DNA from: Zeugodacus cucurbitae
Taxonomy: Eukaryota > Arthropoda > Insecta > Diptera > Tephritidae
Direction: 5' to 3'
NCBI RefSeq assembly: GCF_028554725.1
Contig: NC_071667.1
Span: 8,849,501 to 8,913,500 of the forward strand
DNA: 64,000 nt
In this document: positions 36,779-46,110 of the stretch, piece after piece
Position numbering within the stretch: the first letter of the stretch is position 1
Layout of the letters: every line of letters starts with the position of its first letter
Notes under the pieces: generated by a model
What the model was told of the DNA's origin: nothing
Seen by the model: only the letters and a program-made list of their open reading frames with translations
Database searches by the model: none
Program-made: the position numbers and the translations under genes

Positions 36779-37856
36779 TAAACGTCTGTGCATATGTCGA
36801 ATGTCGATCTTGTGTTGACAACTTATAATTGGCACCAATAACGGCGCTAACTAAGTTTATTACTTGTTTCGTTGTTGTTGGGTAAAAATGTCACACTTGC
36901 GTTTGCCGTTGACACTTTAATGGCGTCACTATTAAAACCAGCTGCGTTTGGCCTGGTTCCACAATTTACAACCACAACATACGTACGCTTGTTAAATTTA
37001 CGCTTTTCCTTTAAGTTTTGCATTTTATACCCGTTTTTTGGTTTCAGTTATTCTTGAGTTTTATTAATGTTTTCATTTGTTTTTGCATACTTGTTTGACT
37101 TAAGTTTTTAATGTGTTGTTGTGTTGTGTTTGCACAACAATTCTCCAGCTATTTTAACGATCTTCATGGGAATTTTCGCTCTTAATTATAATAAAAGTGG
37201 TTGCCACAAGTTTTTCTTATATGTTCGTTTATTTTTTCAAGCATTATTGCCACTATTTGTTGCAGCGTAAACTTTTCAAAGTCGTTCCGAAGTGCAGGCA
37301 GTTTTATTTAGTTTGTAGAATTCCTCTTAACAATAACAACGTGCAAATTGATGTGTGATTAATTTTAAGAGCCAAATAAAAGTCAGTAAAGAACATGACT
37401 TTTGCTTATGCAAAACTGTACAACAATCAAATCGGTATGTAGATATACATATAACTATATATGTATGTATGTACTATCCGATGTATTCATATAAAATTAT
37501 TTTTATTATTACCTAGAATCATATATACATATATATATATATATATGTATATTAAGGTAGTTTTACGGTTAGGTTGTCATCAGGTAGAATGGTCAAATAT
37601 TTTATAATTTTTTGGTTTTTATATTACTTATAAAATGTTTACATATATCACAAGTTCCATTTCGTATAGAATCAATCAAATTAGGTTTGGTATATAGGTT
37701 GTCAAAGAAAATACTCGTTAATGATATACATACATGTATATATATTAATAATATATTATTAAAATATTTCGTCATTAAAAACGTTTTCGACGTATTTTTT
37801 ATTTTTTAAGAAACATCTTTTTTATTTTTTTAATTTTTTAAAATTATTTTTATTTT
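36779..37856. other. AT-rich spacer
   Basis: No gene seen. It contains a (TA)n/(ATAC)n microsatellite near 37,515-37,550 and T-rich low complexity just before the next repeat. Confidence 0.4.
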
Positions 37857-38987
37857 TATACTCTCGCAACATGTTGCTCAGAGTATCATAGTTTTGTTCA
37901 CATAACGGTTGTTTGTGTCACCAAGAAATAAAAGAGTTAGATATGGGGTTATATATATATAAATGATCAGGATGACGAGTGGATTTGAAATCCGTCCGTC
38001 TGTCCGTCTGACTGTCTGTCCGTCTGTCCGTGCAAGCGATAACTAGAGTAAAAATTAAGATATTTTAATGAAACTTGGAACACATATTCCTTGGCACCCT
38101 AAGGAGGTTGCTTTCGAAAATGGGCAAAATCGGTCCACTGCCACGCCCACAAAATGGCGGAAACTGAAAACACATAAATTGTCATAACTAAGCCATAAAT
38201 AAAGTTATTAAAATAAAATTTGGAACACAGGATCGCATTAGGGTGCATTTTGATGTAATTTTCTTGAAGAAGTGGGCGTGGCCCGCCCTCAAATAAGTTT
38301 TTTTGTATTTATCTCGCAAATCAATAAAGCTATATAAACCAAACGTTCTGCAGTCGTTTCTTTTAGCCATTTCTTAATACAGTCCAAAAATGAAAGAAAT
38401 CGGATAATAACCACGCTCACCTCCCATACAAAGGTTAGGTCGAAAATTACTAAAAGTGGGTTAACTCGCTAAGGAAAAACGTCAGAAACACTAAATTTCA
38501 CATAAGAAATGGCAGATAGAAGCTGCACTCAGATTTTTTTACAAAATGGAAAATGGGCGTGGCATCGCCCACTTATGGGTCAAAAACCATATCTCAGGAA
38601 CTACTCGACCGATTTCAATGAAACTTGGTTTGTAATAGTTTCCTTACATTCCAATGATATGTTGTGAAAATAGACCAAATCGGTTCACAACCACGCCTAC
38701 TTCCTATATACCAGAACTTTGAAGACGATCTGAATCGTTTATTTTACAATATATAAAGTAAGCACTAGTGAATATATCCGTGCAGAACTTTGCACAAATA
38801 CTACGTTTATAGTGGGGCAGCCCCATTTTAAAACTCGCCGAAATCGGACCATAGGTTTTCAAGGCCCCATATATCGAACATGAGGACCTCGGTGCTTCTA
38901 ACCTAATATTAGGGTTTCCAACTTTCAATGGACTTTATACAATATATATGACGAATATGTTGGTCAAATTGTGTATTATATAATATT

Positions 38988-41900
38988 CTTCTTCTTAACT
39001 GGCGTAGAAACCGCTTACGCGGTTATAGCCGAGTCCACAACAGTGCGCCACGCATCTCTGCTTTTGGCGGTTTGGCGCCAATTGGTAATACCAAGTGAAG
39101 ACAGGTCCTTCTCCACCTGGTCCTTCCACCGGAGTGGAGGTCTCCCTCTTCCTCGGCTTCCACCAGCGGGTACTGCATCGAAAACTTTCAGAGCTGGGGC
39201 ACTTTCATCCATTCGAACAACATGACCCAGCCAGCGTAGCCGCTGTCTTTTTATTCGCTGGACTATGTCTATGTCGTCGAACAACACATACAGCTCATCA
39301 TTCCATCTTCTGCGGTATTCGCCGTTGCCAATGTTTAAGGGACCGTAAATCTTCCGCAAAACCTTTCTCTCGAAAACTCCTAGTGCCGTCTCATCGGATG
39401 TTGACACCGTCCACGCTTCTGCACCATAAAGTAGGACGGGAATGATGAGGGACTTGTAGAGTTTAGTTTTTGTTCGTCGAGAGAGGACTTTACTTTTCAA
39501 TTGCCTACTCAGTCCATAGTAGCACCTGTTGGCAAGAGTGATTCTGCGTTGGATTTCAAGGCTGACATTATTATCGGTGTTAATGTTGGTTCCTAGGTAT
39601 ACGAAATTATCTACAACTTCAAAGTTATGACTGTCAACAGTGACGTGGGAGCCAAGACGCGAATGCGCTGACTGTTTGTTTGATGACAGGAGATATTTCG
39701 TCTTGTCCTCGTTCACCACCAGACCCATTCGCTTCGCTTCCTTATCCAGGCGGGAAAAAGCAGAACTAACGGCGCGGGTGTTGTTTCCGATGATATCAAT
39801 ATCATCGGCGTACGCCAGGAGCTGTACACTCTTGTAGAAGATTGTACCCTCTCTATTTAGTTCTGCAGCTCGTATTATTTTTTCCAGCAATAGATTGAAG
39901 AAGTCGCACGATAGTGAGTCACCTTGTCTGAAACCTCGTTTGGTATCGAACGGCTCGGAGAGGTCCTTCCCGATCCTGACGGAGCTTTTGGTGTTGCTCA
40001 ACGTCAACTTACACAGCCGTATTAGTTTTGCGGGGATACCAAATTCAGACATCGCGGCATAAAGGCAGCTCCTTTTCGTGCTGTCGAAAGCAGCTTTAAA
40101 GTCGACAAATAGATGGTGTGTGTCGATCCTTTTTTCACGGGTCTTCTCCAAGATTTGGCGCATGGTGAATATCTGGTCAGTTGTTGATTTTCCAGGTCTA
40201 AAGCCACACTGATAAGGTCCAATCAGTTTGTTGACGGTGGGCTTTAGTCTTTCACACAGTACGCTCGATAGAACCTTATAAGCGATGTTAAGGAGGCTTA
40301 TCCCACGATAGTTGGCGCAGATTGTGGGGTCTCCCTTTTTGTGGATTGGGCAGAGTACACTGAGATTCCAATCGTCGGGCATGCTTTCTTCCGACCATAT
40401 TTCGCAAAGAAGCTGATGCATGCACCTTATCAGCTCTTCGCCGCCGTATTTGAATAGCTCGGCCGGCAATCCATCGGCCCCCGCCGCCTTGTTGTTCTTC
40501 AAGCGGGTAATTGCTATTCTAATTTCTTCACGGTCGGGCAATGGAACATCTGTTCCATCGTCGTCGATTGGGGAATCGGGTTCGCCATCTCCTGGTGTTG
40601 TACTTTCACTGCCATTCAGCAGGCTGGAGAAGTGTTCCCTCCACAAACACAGTATACTCTGGTCATCAACCACTAGATCACCGCTGGGGGTCCTACAGGA
40701 GTGTGCTCCGGTCTTGAAACCTTCAGTTAGTCGCCGGATCTTTTCGTAAAATTTTCGAGCATTACCCCTGTCGGCCAGCTTGTCAAGCTCTTCATACTCA
40801 CGCATTTCTGCCTCTTTCTTTCTTTTTCTGCAAATGCGTCTCGCTTCCCTCTTCAGCTCTCGGTATCTTTCCCATCCTGCTCGTGTTGCGGTCGATCGCA
40901 ACATTGCGAGGTAGGCAGTCTGTTTTCTCTCCACTGCGAGACGACAATCCTCATCATACCAGCTGTTTTTTTGGCTTTTCCGAAAGCCAATGGTTTCGGT
41001 TGCAGCTGTACGTAAGGAGTTTGATATGCCGTCCCACAGCTCCCTTATACCGAGATGCTGATAAGTGCTCTCAGAGAGCAGGAGTGCAAGTCGAGTAGAA
41101 AATCGTTCGGCTGTCGGTTGTGATTGCAGCTTCTCGATGTCGAACCTTCCTTGTGTTTGTTGACGTGTGCGCTTTTCTACACAGAGGCGGGTGCGTATCT
41201 TAGCTGCTACAAGATAGTGGTCCGAGTCGATGTTGGGACCACGAAGCGTACGCACATCAAAAACACTGGAGACATGTCGTCCATCTATCACAACATGATC
41301 GATCTGGTTGCGAGTGATTCGATCCGGGGACAGCCAAGTAGCTTGATGGATTTTCTTATGCTGGAATCTAGTGCTACAGATGACCATATTTCGGGCCCCG
41401 GCGAAGTCGATCAGCCTCAGACCGTTTGGTGATGTTTCGTCATGGAGGCTGAATTTTCCGACTGTTGTGCCAAAGACACCTTCTTTACCCACCCTAGCGT
41501 TGAAATCGCCAAGCACGATTTTGACATCGTGGCGGGGGCAGCGCTCATAGGTACGTTCTAGGCGCTCATAGAAGGTATCTTTGGTCACATCGTCCTTCTC
41601 TTCCGTCGGGGCGTGGGCGCAAATCAGCGATATGTTGAAGAACCTCGCTTTGATGCGGATTGTGGCTAGACGTTCATCCACCGGAGTGAATGCCAGGACT
41701 CGACGACGGAGTCTCTCTCCCACCACGAATCCCACACCGAATTTGCGCTCCTTTATATGGCCGCTGTAGTAGATGTCACAAGGACCCACCTTCTTCCGTC
41801 CTTGTCCCGTCCATCGCATTTCTTGGATTGCGGTGATGTCAGCCTTTACTCTTACGAGGACATCAACCAGCTGGGCAGAGGCACCTTCCCAATTAAGGGT

Positions 41901-42278
41901 CCGGACATTCCAGGTGCATGCCCTTAAATCATAGTCCTTTATACGTTTGCCGTGGTCGTCATCAAAAGGGGGGTTTCTCATCCGAGGCCTGTGTTTCTTA
42001 TTCACTGGTTATTCGTTTTTATGTGGTGGGTCCCAAGCCCTACGCACAACCGCATAAGCGGGATTCGCCTTCTCACTTTAGCTCGCTTCCAGACGGATGT
42101 CTGTTGGCTACCCAGAGGATACTTGGTCTAAGACCGGAAGTTGTGAGCTGCTTGAGCCACATGTAAAAGAATCGTTCCTGGCCACTCCCAAGTGAATGGC
42201 AGTCAGAAACTTTCCTCACTTACGTGAACTTCTACATATGACTCCATCCTCCAACTTCTACATATGACTCCATCCTCC
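38988..42278 (-). mobile_element. RTE-like non-LTR retrotransposon, apparently full length
   Basis: 3,291 bp flanked by the exact 7 bp duplication TAATATT (38981-38987 and 42279-42285), which rebuilds the interrupted host repeat. On the coding strand the 5' end carries a 26 bp sequence twice in tandem (42253-42278 and 42227-42252), then ~250 bp of leader, one long ORF, a 3' UTR of only about 27 bases and a short AAGAAGAAGAA tail. Small size, a single endonuclease plus RT ORF and a minimal 3' UTR with a short simple tail are typical of the RTE group. The clade is assigned by these traits, not by a tree. Confidence 0.85.
39015..41981 (-). CDS. Endonuclease/reverse transcriptase of RTE-like LINE
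   Basis: The frame is open from 42005 to 39015. The codon at 42003-42005 is GTG, and the first ATG is at 41979-41981, giving 988 aa. The N-terminal APE-type endonuclease shows QEMRW (about residue 60), GDFNARVG (about 165) and SDHYLV (about 260). The reverse transcriptase follows with NYRGISLLN, a GFRPGKSTTDQ block, GFRQGDSLS and the catalytic LAYADD (about 725), then a C-terminal region with RLRWLGHVVRM and GRPPLRWKDQV. The enzyme nicks target DNA and primes reverse transcription there (family knowledge). There is no stop or frameshift in ~3 kb of AT-rich sequence, so the copy is young and possibly active. Decayed relatives lie at 35868-36330. Confidence 0.92.
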   Translation of the reverse strand: MRNPPFDDDHGKRIKDYDLRACTWNVRTLNWEGASAQLVDVLVRVKADITAIQEMRWTGQGRKKVGPCDIYYSGHIKERKFGVGFVVGERLRRRVLAFTPVDERLATIRIKARFFNISLICAHAPTEEKDDVTKDTFYERLERTYERCPRHDVKIVLGDFNARVGKEGVFGTTVGKFSLHDETSPNGLRLIDFAGARNMVICSTRFQHKKIHQATWLSPDRITRNQIDHVVIDGRHVSSVFDVRTLRGPNIDSDHYLVAAKIRTRLCVEKRTRQQTQGRFDIEKLQSQPTAERFSTRLALLLSESTYQHLGIRELWDGISNSLRTAATETIGFRKSQKNSWYDEDCRLAVERKQTAYLAMLRSTATRAGWERYRELKREARRICRKRKKEAEMREYEELDKLADRGNARKFYEKIRRLTEGFKTGAHSCRTPSGDLVVDDQSILCLWREHFSSLLNGSESTTPGDGEPDSPIDDDGTDVPLPDREEIRIAITRLKNNKAAGADGLPAELFKYGGEELIRCMHQLLCEIWSEESMPDDWNLSVLCPIHKKGDPTICANYRGISLLNIAYKVLSSVLCERLKPTVNKLIGPYQCGFRPGKSTTDQIFTMRQILEKTREKRIDTHHLFVDFKAAFDSTKRSCLYAAMSEFGIPAKLIRLCKLTLSNTKSSVRIGKDLSEPFDTKRGFRQGDSLSCDFFNLLLEKIIRAAELNREGTIFYKSVQLLAYADDIDIIGNNTRAVSSAFSRLDKEAKRMGLVVNEDKTKYLLSSNKQSAHSRLGSHVTVDSHNFEVVDNFVYLGTNINTDNNVSLEIQRRITLANRCYYGLSRQLKSKVLSRRTKTKLYKSLIIPVLLYGAEAWTVSTSDETALGVFERKVLRKIYGPLNIGNGEYRRRWNDELYVLFDDIDIVQRIKRQRLRWLGHVVRMDESAPALKVFDAVPAGGSRGRGRPPLRWKDQVEKDLSSLGITNWRQTAKSRDAWRTVVDSAITA

Positions 42279-42359
42279 TAATATTAATAAAGTTAAATAA
42301 ATTGCGAGAGTATAAAATGTTCGGTTACACCCGAACTTAACTCTTCCTTACTTGTTTTA

Positions 42360-43081
42360 TTTTCTCAATCGTTTAGAGACGTATCAAGACAGTGGAAACT
42401 CAAGGTTAGGTATTTATATATTAACAACAAAAAGTGACCAAACCTATCAAAATATTTTGTGGTATTTTCTGCGTTAATCTAATCACAGAGTGTACCCAAT
42501 AACATTTAAATGGATAAATGTTACTCATACGCACCGTTAAAATTGAACCAATTGTTCTATATAAACGTGTGTGCGCTTTTTTGTGTTTGAAAATATCATT
42601 TAATTTAATTAAATATGAATTAATAAAATTTTTCTGTAATTCTTAGCACACCCTAATGTGAATTTAGAGAAAGAATTTTCATGATGCCCACGCTGAATTT
42701 TCGCTTTTATTGTACAACGGTATTGCGATTTATATATGCATATGTGTATGATTTCTTTGTTTTTTTCATACACTACTTTGCATTCAACTTTTCGCAACTT
42801 TCTTTGCACGTGTGTAAATGCATTAAAGCGCATTTTTTGTTTTGCTTTTATAAGCTCTTTAGCAGTGTTCGTTTTAACTGCTCGCTGAAGGTATGGCTAA
42901 AAATAGTAAAAATAGTTGAGTAGTTGCGGATTTCACACGATAACTTAACTGGCTGTCTGAGTAACTGACTGACTGCCTGACCGACAGTATGAGAAACTTT
43001 GGCATTGATTAACGGTATGCGTGGCGTGCTACTGTATAACGGAAATACTGTAAATGGTGGAGAGAATTTTGTGCGGTTTCA
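42360..43081. other. AT-rich spacer
   Basis: No exon or defined repeat was recognised. It contains a short run of ACTGACTG-like simple sequence near 42,960. Confidence 0.4.
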
Positions 43082-43700
43082 GTTTAGGTTAGGTTAGGTT
43101 AGGTGAGGTCAAGGAGTAGACCTCCGCGAATGTAAAGAGTCTCATTTAGACAGATTCGACTGTCATTTGTAACAGCCAAAAAACTCCTGACAGATCGCCA
43201 AGACCCATAGGAGTTGATAAAGCACTTGGACTCTATTATAATTTTCTTAAGTCGACTAATGTCGATTCCAGTCACAAAAGATGTTGCCTACCGTGGTGTT
43301 TTAGCAAGCTGGACATTGAAGGAGTGCTTGTATGTTGTATGATTCCTCTTCGCCTTATTGCAAGCAGCTTTGGCAACTAACATCTGGGTTGATCCCTAAC
43401 CTCACCTCATGTGTGCCTATTGGACAGTAACCAGTAAGTACACCAATTATTGCAGTGAGATGAGCTTTCCTCAGCGACAGCAGCTAGAAGGACCGGGCCG
43501 GAAAGACTTCGTTACTACACAGGTGCTGGTTGTTGTCCAGCATTTGGTGAGCTCACTCGAAGTCAGTGTGTCCTGCGCTCTAGCGGGAGTGGATATTCTG
43601 ACGACAATGTCTCTTGCAAGCTGGTCCGCTTAGCAATTTCCAGCGATTCCGCGGTGACTGGGTACTCACACAAGTCGGATTGCAAAGGAGATCGAAGCTA
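43082..43700 (-). pseudogene. Decayed LINE 3' end (RNase H) with (CCTAA)n tail
   Basis: The minus-strand translation gives VPSHRGIAGN..ADQLARDIV near 43,690-43,630 and a later, broken piece resembling the LLTGHC..GTH region, as in I/LOA/R1-type LINEs. Frameshifts and stops are frequent. At its 3' end (plus 43084-43103) are four exact TTAGG units followed by TGAGG, that is, a (CCTAA)n tail on the element's own strand. Confidence 0.6.
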
Positions 43701-45124
43701 CTGGTAAAGATGTTAGTCACTCCGTTACTAGTGATTCATTTCATTTTAGTCTACGCGAATTTTAAAGATTTTTTCTCCCATTGTTTTGGGTGTGTAAATA
43801 TCTGAAAGAAGATATAATTGTATAAATATATATTCTATATATATTTATTTCGTTTACCTTTCTAATTGCTCCTACCATATATCATTTTCATGTCTCATAC
43901 AGTATAGGATTGATGAGGCATATTGGAAGGTTCTTTCAGTTTCGCTTTTTTATCAACTACTGACCTTCTTCGTTCTTCATTGCATGACACCATCAGTAGG
44001 CCCTCTGTCTGAACAAACGAAAATTATGAAACTTAAAATAGTGCAACGGGTATATATTTTCATTCACTTGTTATTCTTTAAATTGCTGAGAAAACTGTTT
44101 GCAAAGTTAGTTAAATAAGTAGTAAACCTTTGGAGCGCTTATCATTTCCTTTTCATTACCATTGCTGGCATTCTTTTTACAACCGCGTTTCCGGTTGCCC
44201 GAAATACGAAAGCACGAAATGTTCAAACTATTACATATATACATTAACAAACATACATACAACTGAATATGCCAACATGATTACCAGTGTAGTTAACTAA
44301 CAACAAAACAAAAATAGCAACTCAATGAGTGGACAACAACCAAAACGAAAATAACTAACCACCGAAACCACAACCACAGTTCGTGTAAAATTAGCCCAAC
44401 GCCACTCAGCACAAGAGGAAATGAAGTCCAGTTCAAGCCAACCGCCACCCGTGTGAGCGAGTAAATAGCTAGGCGACCGCAACGCAAAATAGAATGCCAA
44501 GCCAAATCACATACAGACATCAGCAAAAGTAAAAGTTTGCCATTGCCGACGAGGTGGTGCCGTCGCCCCACCGTCTGGTTAAACTAGAATAACTGTATAA
44601 ATTTTGCATACTCAGCCAAAAATTTAACTAAATTTATTACACAAGTTTGTGGGTTTTTGTGTGCGCGAGTGCGCGCTTCAAAACTTCCAACTGCCAAAAA
44701 CACGAAAAAAAAAACAAAAAAGACAAAACAAAAACTAATCACAGAAAAATTCGCAGAAAGTCATATATGACGCTATCAAAGCTTAAGTGCTTACTGAAAA
44801 CTCTACAAGGATACGTGTATTTTCGTCATCTACTCTCATATAGAGCACTCTGCGCAAATACAACAGAGAGTTTGTTGAAATCTAAAACAAGTAACTTTTG
44901 AGTAGAAAATATTGTCGAATTTGTGCGAGTAGTTTGTTTTTGTTGTTCCAAATTTAGTTTGTTTTTTAATTTTGAAATATGACGCAGTGCCTAATAAGCG
45001 CAGATACATGTTTTTGTGTGGGTGGCAACGTAAACGAGTAACGGTACATTATAATGTACAGCAGTAACGTATCTAGGCTTGGACGGTCTTATAGGCCGCT
45101 TCATTTTCAAGGGCGTCAAATTCT
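43701..45124. other. Spacer with leader-like CA-rich stretch
   Basis: 44,290-44,590 is rich in CAA, CCA and ACC and less AT-rich, resembling a 5' leader, but no start codon with a believable ORF follows. Otherwise nothing was recognised. Confidence 0.25.
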
Positions 45125-45667
45125 TTAAGGTAACCCATGAAAAATTAGTCGATTTTCGTGAATTTTTTTTTAAGAAAGTACCCGATTGAATGTTTAATAA
45201 GGTATATTCTTAGCTATATTTGAAGATTTTTTTTACAAAAATATTGAAAAACAACGGAGTTATATGCCATCTTGGGAGGTACCAAAAAAAAATGCCCAAC
45301 TGCTGACATGATTCCGGCCGAATTAGTAGCCAATTTTCAACAAATATAGCTATCTTAGGTCATTGTATAATAAATATATTTAAGAACATTCAGTTAAAAT
45401 TTGAAGACGATCGATCAATTTCTCGTTTAGTTATGATGTCAGCAGTTTTGAAAAATTTCGTTTCGAGAAAAACGCTTTTAAAGTTTCGACAATGGCGGCT
45501 TATGCCTGCGAGCGGTCACTTTTTATAACGCTGCCGTTCCATTCAAAAACTATACAAGATACGACCTTACCGCTTTCACTGGATATTTTTGAAAGTATTA
45601 ACTTTCGAATATGCATAAAATAAAAAAGTCGATTTTTTAAAAATGTCACACTGGTATATCCCCTTAA
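45125..45667. repeat. TTAA-flanked MITE, older copy
   Basis: TTAAGG at 45125 and CCCCTTAA ending at 45667 form matching ends; the right end GGTATATCCCC agrees with the MITE at 61901-62557. The interior shares the TTTCGAGAAAAACG motif with repeats at 22, 47 and 62 kb. No ORF. Confidence 0.45.
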
Positions 45668-45886
45668 AGGCATTAAGTTCATTGTTTATCTTGTTTGCAT
45701 TAAATGTGGAACAAAAGAAATCTAGAGTAAAATTTGTTTGAGAAAGTTCTTTGCAAAATAGTTTCTACTTTAAGGAGAATGAAGTACTGTATTGGATTCA
45801 CTACGATACTGGCATTACATTAGCTTCGAAGATTCTGGTTTTGAAATGGCTAACCTAAACATTTGCTTTTTGTAGAAAGAGATTCT

Positions 45887-46110
45887 TTGGTTAGGTTAGA
45901 TTAGGTTGTACTATGACAGAACCTGAACCTGTGAATCCCACTACAAATCTTCAGAGATTTTCCACTTCTATATCCGCTTTTTCTCGCGATTATAAGAAAA
46001 AGTGAGATCCGAGAAATATTTTTCTTGATCTCGCAAAGGCGGCACCTTCCAGAAGAAAGTGATGAGATGATTTAACCTCGTCCAGGAAGATATTTTCGGA
46101 ATTTCAATAA
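45887..46110 (-). pseudogene. LINE 3' end scrap with TTAGG-like tail
   Basis: GGTTAGGTTAGATTAGG at the left is the same kind of terminal simple repeat as at 43084. The following ~200 bp include CTCGCAAAGGCGGCACCTTCC, which looks like old LINE sequence. No domain can be read. Confidence 0.35.

Larger units (their letters stand above)
37857..42359 (-). repeat. TATACTCTCGCAA-family element split by a LINE
   Basis: Minus-strand copy with ends at 37857-37869 (TATACTCTCGCAA) and 42302-42314 (TTGCGAGAGTATA), and the hairpin GTTCGG/CCGAAC at 42319-42336. It is interrupted after 38987 by the 3.29 kb LINE and resumes at 42286. Without the LINE it matches the 33 kb copy closely, including the CCACGCCCACAAAATGGCG segment and an ACGG/ACTG tract near 37,996. 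Confidence 0.8.

Noticed and set aside
39095..39445. Plus-strand frame of 116 codons
   Set aside because: Antisense to the LINE reverse transcriptase ORF.
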